From a virus: a stretch of 30,790 bases of DNA. Location of the stretch: the IMG/VR virus record IMGVR_UViG_3300010293_000027, positions 1 through 30,790 of that record; one strand, given 5' to 3'. The position numbers and the translations under genes are program-made. The notes below the pieces were generated by a model. That model did no database searches. It was not told the origin of the DNA and worked only from the letters and a program-made list of their open reading frames with translations. Each line of letters opens with the position of its first letter. The stretch's first letter is position 1. Shown one piece after another: positions 1-7,589 of this stretch.

Positions 1-321
1 GACTGGGGCTGGGCACCAGATTATGTTAAGTACTACCACCGAATGTTACAGGTGTCCCCTTCTGATGATTATATCATTGCTACAGGAATGGATCATACCG
101 TTAAAGATCTTGTAGAGCTTGCTTTTTCCAGTGTTGGGCTTGATTGGAAAGGATATGTCTCGTACTCTGTGGATAATGTTAATGCTTCCACCGGGATAAT
201 CCCAATTGCTCTGGATACTACAAAGGCAAAAAATAAGCTTGGGTTCAAAGTAGATACCCTTTTTGAAGAGTGGGTCCCACTTATAGTACAGAATGAATTA
301 AAGGTGTGCAATGCAATATGA
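1..321 (+). CDS. gmd: GDP-mannose 4,6-dehydratase, C-terminal fragment (cut by window start)
   Basis: The reading frame is open from base 1 and begins with residues DWGWAPDYV, which match the conserved (R)DWGWAPDYV motif near the C-terminus of GDP-mannose 4,6-dehydratases (extended SDR family). Further family signatures follow: DDYIIATG, then VKDLVELAFSSVGLDW, then a closing KAKNKLGF segment. The enzyme converts GDP-mannose to GDP-4-keto-6-deoxymannose, the precursor of fucose, rhamnose, perosamine and related deoxysugars. Only about 106 residues are visible; the Rossmann NAD(P) site and the catalytic YxxxK lie upstream of the window. The region that normally reads RPAEVD is diverged here (NASTGI), so substrate use could differ. 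The stop overlaps the next start as ATGA. Family assignment is strong; activity cannot be judged from a fragment. Confidence 0.88.
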   Translation, partial: DWGWAPDYVKYYHRMLQVSPSDDYIIATGMDHTVKDLVELAFSSVGLDWKGYVSYSVDNVNASTGIIPIALDTTKAKNKLGFKVDTLFEEWVPLIVQNELKVCNAI

Positions 322-1250
322 GTAACATACTTTTTGTAAACCACCCCGAATCACAGTGCGGTGTATGGCAGATGGGAAGACGATTTTGTACCGCACTGCA
401 AAAGAGTTCCAGGTACGCCTTCCATTATGTAGAAGTCGGTGATCCGCATTGCGTATTGGGCTGTCCAAATCCACGAGCTGTAATATTCAATTATAGAAAT
501 ACCACACTACCACTTCATAAGGTAGAGCACATAAAGACACTGCTCCCAGGTCGTCCGTACATCAGCATAGTTCATGAGATACATGAAGGCTACCCATTTG
601 AACCGTCCTTCTCTCACTACCTTACGATAGATCCGACATATCCTGCGGATAATATACGAGTATTTAAAACTGTCCCTGAAATTCCTGCAGACTGCGGTAT
701 ACCGTACCAACCACCAGCAACGGACTCTGAAACTATAGTTGGTACATTTGGATTTGCAACTGATGGTAAGGGTTACGAGATAGTGTTGGAGGAGGTTGCG
801 AAGGAGTTTCCGGGTGCTACGTTCAGGCTACATATTCCCTTTGCAACTTATGGGGATGCTGACGGTTACAGGGCAAAGACCTGGAGTGAGTGGTACGCAA
901 ATCGGTGCGTCGAGGTAGGGATTAAACCAGAAATTACGCACGACTACCTGCCCAGCAGTGACCTGGTAAGAAGGTTGGCTGAGAACCACCTGAACTGTCT
1001 ATTTTATGGTGAGCATGCTGGTAGAGGGGTTAGCGGTGCTGCCGAGTACTGTCTTGCGGCCAGACGCCCACTCCTGATCTCCAGGTCTAAAATGTTCAGA
1101 CATATCACCGATAAGGTATGTGTCTGGCCTGATGTGTCGCTACGTGAGGCTTTAATTACCGGCCCTTTGCGTGTAAAAGAAATTGCGGACAGCTGGACTG
1201 CTGATCGGGTCTATCTGGATACGGAGTATATGCTTGACTCCATTATATAA
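318..1250 (+). CDS. Glycosyltransferase, GT-B-like (family uncertain)
   Basis: The predicted protein has 310 residues and looks like a phage GT-B-fold glycosyltransferase that would move a sugar from a nucleotide donor to an unknown acceptor. The N-terminus MSNILFVNHPESQCGVWQ resembles the first Rossmann strand and loop of this fold. The second half has a typical GT-B donor domain: a GTFGFATDGKGYE turn, and late in the protein GEHAGRGVSGAAEYCLAAR followed by RPLLIS and a MFRHI segment, similar to glycan genes of other phages. An in-frame ATG lies 12 bases upstream at 306. I chose 318 because it overlaps the dehydratase stop as ATGA and an AAAGGTG ribosome site sits about 12 bases before it. 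Donor and acceptor are unknown. Confidence 0.7.
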   Translation: MSNILFVNHPESQCGVWQMGRRFCTALQKSSRYAFHYVEVGDPHCVLGCPNPRAVIFNYRNTTLPLHKVEHIKTLLPGRPYISIVHEIHEGYPFEPSFSHYLTIDPTYPADNIRVFKTVPEIPADCGIPYQPPATDSETIVGTFGFATDGKGYEIVLEEVAKEFPGATFRLHIPFATYGDADGYRAKTWSEWYANRCVEVGIKPEITHDYLPSSDLVRRLAENHLNCLFYGEHAGRGVSGAAEYCLAARRPLLISRSKMFRHITDKVCVWPDVSLREALITGPLRVKEIADSWTADRVYLDTEYMLDSII

Positions 1251-2001
1251 GATATCCGGTGGAAGTGGATGCACCATAGAGGTTTTTCCTGGACATGTAA
1301 GGAAAATATCCCCATCCATAGAATATAACCACAGGCTACTGGCCCAGATGAATAAGCAAAAATCATGGACGATGTACAAAGTTCCAGAAGTATTTGGAAC
1401 CGGTATTATACGTACATTAGCTTATATGGATATGGAGAGGATTAGTGGCAAAAGGTTTTCGCGTAGTATATTTGATTACTCACTAAACACAGCTTTTGAT
1501 ACATTGTGTAGTATCATCCCCCCTGCTGAGTCGGTAGTACTATGTAACGTAACAGATATTGTAATAGAAAAAGTGGAATCAATAGTAAGCAAAACCCAAA
1601 GTAAAGCAGTTATTACACTTGCGGAACGTATATTAGACGCGGATTGGACACAGTTTCCCACAGGTATATCACACGGTGACCTGACACTTGAAAATATACT
1701 TGATACTAAAGATGGGCCTGTGGTTATCGACTTTCTGGACACCGCTATAAATAGCTTTATAATAGATATTGCAAAATTGCTACAGGATACCGAGCTATTC
1801 TGGTCATACAGATTTGATGGTATACCTGATCCGATGCTTCTAAAGGCGCTATCAGCCTTGCTACGTCGGCAGGCTATGGGGTATAGTGAGCTGCTTGATC
1901 AAATACTGTGGTTTAATACACTTAGAATTCTGCCTTATATAAAGGACGGAACTACTGAAACCTGGCTCATTGGTACGCTGAGGCTGTGGGGTATAGGATG
2001 A
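1234..2001 (+). CDS. APH/choline-kinase-fold phosphotransferase
   Basis: This 255-residue protein carries the catalytic signature of the aminoglycoside phosphotransferase/choline kinase fold. HGDLTLEN sits at residues 147-154, with the likely catalytic base Asp149 and metal-binding Asn154. The metal-binding Asp of the DFLD motif is at residue 166. A glycine-rich N-terminus (KISGGSG, then VRKIS) fits the ATP-binding lobe. The open frame extends upstream to an ATG at 1183, but that puts 68 bases inside the previous gene. The TTG at 1234 has a GGAG seven bases before it and begins the protein at MTPLYKISGGSG, so I prefer it. The next gene encodes a nucleotidyltransferase and is ATGA-coupled, which suggests this kinase phosphorylates a sugar or small alcohol that is then nucleotide-activated, as LicA and LicC do for choline. 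The substrate is inference. Confidence 0.75.
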   Translation: MTPLYKISGGSGCTIEVFPGHVRKISPSIEYNHRLLAQMNKQKSWTMYKVPEVFGTGIIRTLAYMDMERISGKRFSRSIFDYSLNTAFDTLCSIIPPAESVVLCNVTDIVIEKVESIVSKTQSKAVITLAERILDADWTQFPTGISHGDLTLENILDTKDGPVVIDFLDTAINSFIIDIAKLLQDTELFWSYRFDGIPDPMLLKALSALLRRQAMGYSELLDQILWFNTLRILPYIKDGTTETWLIGTLRLWGIG

Positions 2002-3035
2002 CTACTTTAGTTATTCCGTGTGCGGGGCAGTCCACGCGATTCCCAAATATGCGCCCCAAGTTTTTACTTACCCATCCTGATGGCGCATTAATGGTTGAAA
2101 AGATCTTACAGGCAGAAGAACATAATAAATACGACAGAGTAGTTGTTACAATAACAAGAGCACAGGAAAAGCATGACGCGTTGTTGATTTTACAACAGCT
2201 GCAACATCAGTACAGTTTTGAGGTGTGCTTACTTGACGGCCCAACAAAACATGAGCCGGAAACAATTATGAAAACCATCGAGGTAATGAGCATAACAGGC
2301 GGAATTGTAGTACATGATGTTGATAGTTATGTAGTGTACCAGAAGCCTACAAAAGAAGCTTCTTTTGTTGTTGGGGTGGATATGCACGAGCTGCCTGACC
2401 CAGAGGTATTGAATAAAAGCTATATCGTATTACATAACGACACTAGTATCGTTAAGAAAGTAATTGAAAGGAGAGTTGTATCTTCTATTATTTGTACCGG
2501 TGTCTATGGATTTGCATCTGTGGATAGATTTTTTCAGACATACATAGACTGTGAGAACCTGTACCTTAGCAATATGATTTCGACTGTTGCTGATTTAGAT
2601 CGTGTTCATTTTATTAAATGTAGTGAGTATGAGGATTGGGGTACATTAGCCAGATGGAATAAGTACAAAAAGAAGCACCGTACATTTTTCGTAGATATCG
2701 ATGGGGTTGTTGTAGTAAATCGTGGTAAGTACGGTAAAGCTACGTGGGATGCTCCACCTATAGTCCTGGAAAAAAACGTACAGATTCTACAAGATCTTGA
2801 GCGTAACGGGGCAAAAATTGTATTCACAACAGCACGTCCGCAGGAATTAAAAGATGTAACAGAAACGTTCTTAACTACTATTGGGTTTAAACACCCCGTG
2901 GTGGTATATGGTTGTACACATGCTGAAAGGATATTGGTCAACGATTTTGCAACGAGTAATCCATATCCAAGCTGTGTCGCAATACCCATCCCCCGTGATG
3001 GTAACCTCTGGGAGTATTTGGACTGCAATGATTAA
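1998..3035 (+). CDS. Bifunctional nucleotidyltransferase / HAD-type phosphatase
   Basis: This 345-residue protein has two domains. Residues 1 to about 225 form a sugar-nucleotidyltransferase (MobA/RfbA-like) Rossmann domain. The signature is LVIPCAGQSTRF at 4-15 with Lys21 in RPKFLL, and VVHDVDSY later as the metal-binding Asp motif. Residues from about 230 form a HAD-superfamily domain: FVDIDGV with nucleophile Asp233 and Asp235, motif II Thr in FTTARP at 276-281, and VNDFA at 314-318 followed by NPYPSC. That ending resembles HAD domains found in surface-polysaccharide loci. The chemistry would be transfer of a nucleotide to a phosphorylated sugar or alcohol plus a dephosphorylation step. 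An upstream in-frame ATG at 1986 is less likely than 1998, which overlaps the kinase stop as ATGA. The product identity is unknown. Confidence 0.78.
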   Translation: MTTLVIPCAGQSTRFPNMRPKFLLTHPDGALMVEKILQAEEHNKYDRVVVTITRAQEKHDALLILQQLQHQYSFEVCLLDGPTKHEPETIMKTIEVMSITGGIVVHDVDSYVVYQKPTKEASFVVGVDMHELPDPEVLNKSYIVLHNDTSIVKKVIERRVVSSIICTGVYGFASVDRFFQTYIDCENLYLSNMISTVADLDRVHFIKCSEYEDWGTLARWNKYKKKHRTFFVDIDGVVVVNRGKYGKATWDAPPIVLEKNVQILQDLERNGAKIVFTTARPQELKDVTETFLTTIGFKHPVVVYGCTHAERILVNDFATSNPYPSCVAIPIPRDGNLWEYLDCND

Positions 3036-3089
3036 AGTTGTCCAGTAGTTATCACACCGGGGGTTTTACTGACACATTAAGTTTTTCGT

Positions 3090-3206
3090 ATGCACCCACA
3101 TGAATTAGGAACACTGGTAATAAACGCAAATGGTAAACTTAATATAATGTATAATGGTTATTATTACCGCACAAAGATAATCCTATACACTACCAGCTTA
3201 GTATAG
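3090..3206 (+). CDS. Possible 38-residue small protein
   Basis: An ATG-started frame of 38 codons (MHPHELGTLVINANGKL at the start, then NGYYYRTK) fills most of the gap between the nucleotidyltransferase and the WavE-like gene. The alternating hydrophobic pattern with Gly/Asn turns looks like a beta-hairpin, so it could be a real small protein or the remnant of a beta-rich one. No good ribosome site precedes the ATG (upstream bases are T-rich), and no family is recognised. It could equally be a chance frame in an untranslated leader. Confidence 0.25.
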   Translation: MHPHELGTLVINANGKLNIMYNGYYYRTKIILYTTSLV

Positions 3207-3207
3207 G
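3182..3207 (+). promoter_or_regulatory. Inverted repeat overlapping a ribosome binding site
   Basis: CCTATAC at 3182-3188 is perfectly complementary to GTATAGG at 3201-3207, giving a 7 bp stem with a 12-base loop. The right arm contains the first bases of the AGGTGAG ribosome site (3205-3211) of the WavE-like gene, so pairing would partly hide it. This may control translation, but a 7 bp stem can also arise by chance. Confidence 0.3.
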
Positions 3208-3217
3208 TGAGTTGGTC

Positions 3218-3994
3218 ATGATTACCGCAATAGTACAGGGACAACCGTATCCGCAAACCGAAGCTATCCTTAACCATCTCTCCAATGTAGCCGTAATATC
3301 TGAGATTCTTGTAGTTACCTCAACCACGGATAGGTCAGTCGTTTTACCTGCAGATGCTCGCCAGATTCGCATTGATGAAAGTAACCTATTTCCAGGAGTA
3401 GGTAATAGAAATAGACAGATAGCAAAATCTCTGGCAGGTGTACAGCAAGCAACCAATCCCATAACCATTAAAATGCGAAGCGATCAGGTATTTACTGCTT
3501 ACACCTTGAATAATATGATTTCATGGTATATGGATAACAAGCAACTGCCTACCACCGGTAGAAATGGGAAGTCCTTAAATCCAATATATACGCTTGGAAA
3601 CTATTCCACATTTCCATTTCATCCGCGAGATCATTTATTTATGGGGAAGACGGAAGATATTCTACTATTGTTTGACATTCCATTGGATACCATTGCTGCT
3701 CCTGCAGACTATACCGTAGTAGTACGAAGCGAGACGTACATCGGTCAGTTTTATATGAACAGGTTTATTGATATAGATAGGATGATACGATCTCCGACAA
3801 GCTATTTAACCGATTTGGCTCCTTGTCGTAATGAGGCAATGGTATTAAATGCAAAGCATATCGATACTGTATTTAAGCCCTTTCCCAAAGTAGATTTTGA
3901 GTGGCCCAATAAAGGACTCAGTAACTACTATTTTGATTTTGTGGCGGGGCATGGACAATACTGGAGCCCCGGGTTCATTGGTAAATCAGGATAA
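3218..3994 (+). CDS. WavE-like lipopolysaccharide glycosyltransferase
   Basis: The 258-residue protein shows the pattern of the WavE family, named from Vibrio LPS core synthesis. It begins with a hydrophobic strand (MITAIVQGQ). Then comes a strand ending VVTSTT at 32-37, NRNRQIAKSLAGVQQA at 63-78 (the family's NxRQI...G motif) and the KMRSDQ box at 85-90, which carries the Asp expected to bind the donor nucleotide sugar. The ATG at 3218 has an AGGTGAG ribosome site seven bases upstream; an in-frame TTG six bases earlier at 3212 would leave almost no spacing. The protein probably adds a sugar to a polysaccharide or to a phage structure. The next gene follows after 63 bases. Confidence 0.68.
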   Translation: MITAIVQGQPYPQTEAILNHLSNVAVISEILVVTSTTDRSVVLPADARQIRIDESNLFPGVGNRNRQIAKSLAGVQQATNPITIKMRSDQVFTAYTLNNMISWYMDNKQLPTTGRNGKSLNPIYTLGNYSTFPFHPRDHLFMGKTEDILLLFDIPLDTIAAPADYTVVVRSETYIGQFYMNRFIDIDRMIRSPTSYLTDLAPCRNEAMVLNAKHIDTVFKPFPKVDFEWPNKGLSNYYFDFVAGHGQYWSPGFIGKSG

Positions 3995-4057
3995 GTTCCA
4001 CAGAGGATCACGCGTATCTATCTATGGAATAGAAAGATTAGAGAGGAATACTAAACT

Positions 4058-4888
4058 GTGCCCAACGTACTATTCACCTGCCCAGGTCAAATAGGCGACG
4101 ATCTATTTCGATTTCCTATTGCATATCAGTATGCGAAACAACGCAGTATAAAAATCGATATTGCTCTGTGGGAAGGTTCCAAAACCCTGTTAAGTCTGCT
4201 AACCGATGAGCCGTGGGTAGATAACGTATTTACTTCTCCAGGGATTACAGGCCTTCCGCTTGGTGGACAGCCGTGGGATTTTGGGAGAGACGCTGAGTGG
4301 CGAACACAGTATACGCACGTATACCATCTTGGATACAGGCGGTACCCATACCCAAGAATTAATAACACACTGGAGTGTTTAGAGACTTCTGAAACCCCTA
4401 TAAATATTGATAGTCTTCTTACTGAGCCATGCCTGACAAAACATACGCATAAATCAACTAAGAATTTAGCAGTGCATTTTGATGCTAGTTGTGAGATGCG
4501 TAATAGCACAAGTTTTCAAACTGTTGCCCCACTATTTGATAATCTCAGGGATATGTTTACTACCTGCTTTTTACTTGGTATCAGATTTGACCGCCCACAG
4601 TATACTGCTATAATAGCGCGGTATGGTAATTGGGTTGTTCCTATATCGGATAGTGGCGATTGGAACGTTACAGCTAAGGTACTTGAAGAGTGCGTTTTAG
4701 TAGGTACCTATGGTAGTATGTGGGCGCTAATGAACTGCATGAAAGGGCCACAAGTCGTAATAATGGATACTGATTTTATACGAGACAAGGGAAATAAAAT
4801 CTCCTTCCCAGAAGTAGAAAGGCTGGTAGTTGTCGGTGATTCTACCGGTGTTTTAAATAATACTATTGAGTTGGTGAATCGTGGATAA
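4058..4888 (+). CDS. Glycosyltransferase-like protein (GT9/heptosyltransferase-like, uncertain)
   Basis: The 276-residue product begins NVLFTCPGQIGDDLFRFPIA, which resembles the glycine-rich first loop (GxxGD) of GT-B enzymes such as the LPS heptosyltransferases of family GT9. The C-terminal half has strands and a GTYGSMWALMNCM segment where GT9 proteins bind the sugar nucleotide. The match is to general fold features only. The start is a GTG at 4058 with GAGAGG about 11 bases upstream, and no ATG precedes the conserved strand. It lies between two other glycosyltransferase-like genes and overlaps the next start by 8 bases. It could instead be a non-enzymatic GT-B relative. Confidence 0.55.
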   Translation: MPNVLFTCPGQIGDDLFRFPIAYQYAKQRSIKIDIALWEGSKTLLSLLTDEPWVDNVFTSPGITGLPLGGQPWDFGRDAEWRTQYTHVYHLGYRRYPYPRINNTLECLETSETPINIDSLLTEPCLTKHTHKSTKNLAVHFDASCEMRNSTSFQTVAPLFDNLRDMFTTCFLLGIRFDRPQYTAIIARYGNWVVPISDSGDWNVTAKVLEECVLVGTYGSMWALMNCMKGPQVVIMDTDFIRDKGNKISFPEVERLVVVGDSTGVLNNTIELVNRG

Positions 4889-5540
4889 TACAATAATCCT
4901 ATCTCAGTGGTACAGAGAGTCAGAGTTGTATACGTGGGGGTACAGAGAAGTTTTCTGCCCGTTATGGAGGCACGCACTGGAACTATGCGCTCCAGGTATT
5001 CCTATATTGGTTTGTGATAATGGTGGTGAGGTACGCCAACCTCATAGAGGTGTTGAAGTAGTGAACCTTGTTAATCCGTTACCACATGGGCGCGGTACTG
5101 AGGGCCATTACAGTAACTGTTGGAAAGCAATAAGGCAGCTAATAAACATAGCAATAAACCGTAACTTTGAAGTTGGTGTGTTTGTAGGGCAGAATAATCT
5201 TGTAGGGGTCCCATTTATTGATGCGGTTACTGCTGGATTAAACACTGCTGATATACTTTGTAGTACCGGTTGGTCTACCGCTAATGGGTGCCATACTGAG
5301 ATAATGGCATTTAATCTGAAAAGGTGCGCCGGATTACTAAAGAAGGAATATGCATTTCCACTAGAGGTATCTATGACAGGGTGGGCAGGAGAGTTAGGTC
5401 TTGTTATCGCTGAGTGCGCCGAACTGTATCACAAGTGCAACTGGCCTAATTTAGATATTGATACCGTAACCTGCGGAAGAAGCCCACTATCGTATCAAGT
5501 ACAGTTTGCAGAAAGGCACGGATTACTTAGAGATGAATAA
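4881..5540 (+). CDS. Putative glycosyltransferase, family not recognised
   Basis: The protein has 219 residues with a GT-A-like feel. It opens with a strand (TIILSQWYRESE), then a PILVCDNGGE segment near residue 41, much like the strand-plus-acidic loop at the start of nucleotide-sugar-binding domains. A GVFVGQNNLVGVPFIDA segment follows, and then TEIMAFNLK. No DxD motif is evident, so catalysis is unproven. The start is GTG at 4881, overlapping the preceding stop by 8 bases. No signal peptide or membrane helix is seen. The role is inferred mainly from position between a glycosyltransferase-like gene and a sugar methyltransferase. Confidence 0.5.
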   Translation: MDNTIILSQWYRESELYTWGYREVFCPLWRHALELCAPGIPILVCDNGGEVRQPHRGVEVVNLVNPLPHGRGTEGHYSNCWKAIRQLINIAINRNFEVGVFVGQNNLVGVPFIDAVTAGLNTADILCSTGWSTANGCHTEIMAFNLKRCAGLLKKEYAFPLEVSMTGWAGELGLVIAECAELYHKCNWPNLDIDTVTCGRSPLSYQVQFAERHGLLRDE

Positions 5541-6744
5541 CAAATGCAGGTTAGATAATACTGAGCTTATCCCGGTAGTAGATATGGGTAATCTCTTTGT
5601 TTCAGATTTTGTAGATAGGGTTGGTGCTGGTGAACAATTTCCAGTTATGCTTGGAAGATGTCCAGCGTGTGGACTTACACAATTAGCAGACAGCTACTCC
5701 CCAGAAAAGATGTACCGCCACTACTGGTACCGTTCCGGTACTAATGAGCAAATGCGACAGGATTTACAAGACGTTGTAGAATCCGCTGAGAAGTGGGTGA
5801 CACTGAACCCACGAGATTATGTATTGGATATCGGCGCTAATGACGGAACAATGCTCAGCTTCTTTCCAAGAGATGTCGTTAAAGTTGGCATAGATCCATC
5901 GCAACTCATAGTAGAAGAGGCACCTAAGAATGTACCGGAGCCAAATGTACTGATCAGAAACTTCTTTAGTAAGTATTCTGTACCAGATACCGAGTATAAG
6001 GTAATTACCTCTATAGCAATGTTCTATGATATAGAATCTCCGCTAAAGTTTACTGAAGATATTTATGATATTTTGAGCGATGATGGGGTGTGGATTGTAC
6101 AACTATCATACACCCCGCTAATGGTAAAACAAAATGCCTGGGATAATCTTGGCCACGAGCATATTATGTACTATACACTTAGCTCTATTATCAAAGCAAT
6201 TGATAATAGGTTCAGACTTGTAGACGTAGAGCTTAATAACGTCAACTGCGGATCGTTTAGACTATACTTTACAAAGAACCGACCGAATGTACCTGGACAT
6301 GAGTTAGTACTTGGTAATTTACGCATAGACTCCCTTGCCGCGTATGAGATGAATAACCAGTATGAGAATGGCTTGATTTATGATAACTACTTTGCTGGTA
6401 ATGTTAAACAGTCCAGAGAAGAGCTGGTACAGTTCTTATCCCAGAATGCTGGTAAAGTTTACGGATTAGGTGCATCTACTAAAGGCAATACTCTTCTGCA
6501 GTATTGTGGAGTAACCCCCGAAATTATGCCAGCAATTGCTGATAGACAACCACAAAAACACGGGCTATTAACAGCCGGTACGTGGATTCCAATTATAAGT
6601 GAAGAAGAGCTTAGAAAGATTAAACCCGAATACGCTCTAATTCTTCCGTGGACATTTTCAAACAATATTATAGCAAGAGAGAAGGAACTCAGGAGTACCG
6701 GTACAAAGTTCGTGGTACCACTACCAAAGCTGCATATTTTGTAA
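5533..6744 (+). CDS. Sugar C-methyltransferase (SAM-dependent, TylC3-like)
   Basis: This 403-residue protein has the three-part layout of NDP-hexose C-methyltransferases. There is an N-terminal zinc-type region (Cys5, then RCPACGLTQL with Cys43 and Cys46), a class I SAM-binding domain with VLDIGANDG at 97-105, and a C-terminal domain beginning VYGLGASTKGNTLLQY, a family hallmark. The enzymes put a methyl group on a ring carbon of a keto-deoxy sugar nucleotide, so it could act on a product of the dehydratase upstream. The usual first CxxC is CRLD here, so one of four zinc cysteines is replaced by Asp8. The ATG at 5533 overlaps the previous stop; another in-frame ATG at 5506 would start before the Cys motif by nine residues. 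Confidence 0.82.
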   Translation: MNNKCRLDNTELIPVVDMGNLFVSDFVDRVGAGEQFPVMLGRCPACGLTQLADSYSPEKMYRHYWYRSGTNEQMRQDLQDVVESAEKWVTLNPRDYVLDIGANDGTMLSFFPRDVVKVGIDPSQLIVEEAPKNVPEPNVLIRNFFSKYSVPDTEYKVITSIAMFYDIESPLKFTEDIYDILSDDGVWIVQLSYTPLMVKQNAWDNLGHEHIMYYTLSSIIKAIDNRFRLVDVELNNVNCGSFRLYFTKNRPNVPGHELVLGNLRIDSLAAYEMNNQYENGLIYDNYFAGNVKQSREELVQFLSQNAGKVYGLGASTKGNTLLQYCGVTPEIMPAIADRQPQKHGLLTAGTWIPIISEEELRKIKPEYALILPWTFSNNIIAREKELRSTGTKFVVPLPKLHIL

Positions 6745-6760
6745 TCCAGGAGGTTTAACT

Positions 6761-7177
6761 ATGACTAGAGATGCGATGAAGAAGCTGGTTCTTCCTGAAA
6801 TCTGTCTGGACAAATTAACTGCTAACGAACTCCATACCGTCTTTAGTATCCCAGACTATGATAGAGATAAGGTAGATATAAAACTGCATGACGTGATTCA
6901 GATATGCCTCGCCAGTGGGGAGGGGGTACTCAAGGCATTTGGACTTGGGGAAGTAGCCGCTATAAAATCCTGCGCACTGATTGATGTTTCGCCTGAAGAT
7001 ATTAAACATGGGCCGGAGGTAGTAAAAACAAAGAAAGACCTGGCAGGGATGCTACGTGAAAACTACCCGGAGTATAAAGCAGATATAGTCGCACGTACCC
7101 CCATAAACGTCACAACCGTCAGGAGGTTTGATTACGATCTTGGAAGACTCCGCCAATTCGTTAAAGTCCCGAAGTAG
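6761..7177 (+). CDS. Hypothetical protein, 138 residues
   Basis: I do not recognise a family. The product is soluble and mixed-charge (MTRDAMKKLVLPEICLDK at the start), with no membrane helix or signal peptide. A LGEVAAIKSCALIDVSPEDI segment and a basic C-terminus (VTTVRRFDYDLGRLRQF) are the only notable parts. The ATG at 6761 has a strong CCAGGAGG ribosome site seven bases before it, so it is likely expressed. It opens a new translational unit after the methyltransferase, 16 bases downstream, and overlaps the zinc-ribbon gene at its 3' end. Confidence 0.7.
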   Translation: MTRDAMKKLVLPEICLDKLTANELHTVFSIPDYDRDKVDIKLHDVIQICLASGEGVLKAFGLGEVAAIKSCALIDVSPEDIKHGPEVVKTKKDLAGMLRENYPEYKADIVARTPINVTTVRRFDYDLGRLRQFVKVPK

Positions 7178-7568
7178 GTGTAGAATTTGCGGGGCACCAT
7201 ATTACGCGCGTGGGTTATGTAAGAGTTGTTACAACACCGAATATTATTCTAAACATAATACCCGCGTAAACAAAAACTGGGCCAGAAAATACAGCAAATG
7301 TATAAAATGCAAATCAACAAGATACAGACATGTCGGCCACGGACTTTGCACCGCGTGCTACATAAAGAAGAAGTACAAGACTAAGATAAAATACCAACCC
7401 AGAACCAGGTGGGCCAGATACTTTGATTGCTGCGAAAGGTGCGGGACAACTTCTACAAAGCACAGGTCAAGTGGTTTATGCCTTACCTGCTACCAGAGCA
7501 CCAAGAGACAGCCAAAATTAAACTTCTTGAAAATTACAAAAACCATGCCCCAGGTTCTCCCCTCTTAA
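7140..7568 (+). CDS. Small protein with three zinc-ribbon-like repeats
   Basis: The product, about 142 residues and strongly basic, contains three similar zinc-binding units. Each reads CxxC followed by a Gly-Leu-Cys-x-x-Cys-Tyr box: CRICGAPYYARGLCKSCYN, then CIKC with HGLCTACY, then CERC with SGLCLTCY. The gap between Cys pairs is 9, 12 and 12 residues. Such RGLCxxCY knuckles occur in phage DNA-binding and HNH-associated proteins, but no HNH catalytic motif is visible. The start is unclear: AGGAGG at 7121-7126 is one base before a TTG at 7128 and 13 bases before the TTG at 7140, which I use. It probably binds nucleic acid or stabilises a structure. Confidence 0.65.
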   Translation: MEDSANSLKSRSRCRICGAPYYARGLCKSCYNTEYYSKHNTRVNKNWARKYSKCIKCKSTRYRHVGHGLCTACYIKKKYKTKIKYQPRTRWARYFDCCERCGTTSTKHRSSGLCLTCYQSTKRQPKLNFLKITKTMPQVLPS

Positions 7569-7589
7569 CTATGGGGGAAGTGTAACAAC

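Larger units (their letters stand above)
3036..3217 (+). other. 182-base intergenic gap in the glycan cassette
   Basis: This is the largest non-coding gap in the window and it splits the glycan cassette in two. It holds a possible 38-codon ORF (3090-3206), two adjacent TATAAT hexamers at 3143-3148 and 3150-3155, and an inverted repeat (3182-3188 with 3201-3207) touching the ribosome site of the next gene. I see no convincing -35 box at the usual distance from either hexamer. A promoter or translational control element for the downstream half of the cassette is possible but weakly supported. Confidence 0.35.

Noticed and set aside
3897-4094. 65-codon frame spanning the end of the WavE-like gene
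   Set aside because: It overlaps both neighbouring genes and has no domain; the annotated starts explain the region.
1-6744. Direct claim that the cassette glycosylates phage DNA
   Set aside because: No base-modifying enzyme such as a hydroxymethylase or thymidylate synthase-like gene is in the window, so this remains only one of several options.
7556-7580. Possible hairpin CCCC...GGGG before the tail spike
   Set aside because: Only four to five pairs with a ten-base loop; the G-run is more simply the ribosome site of the spike gene.
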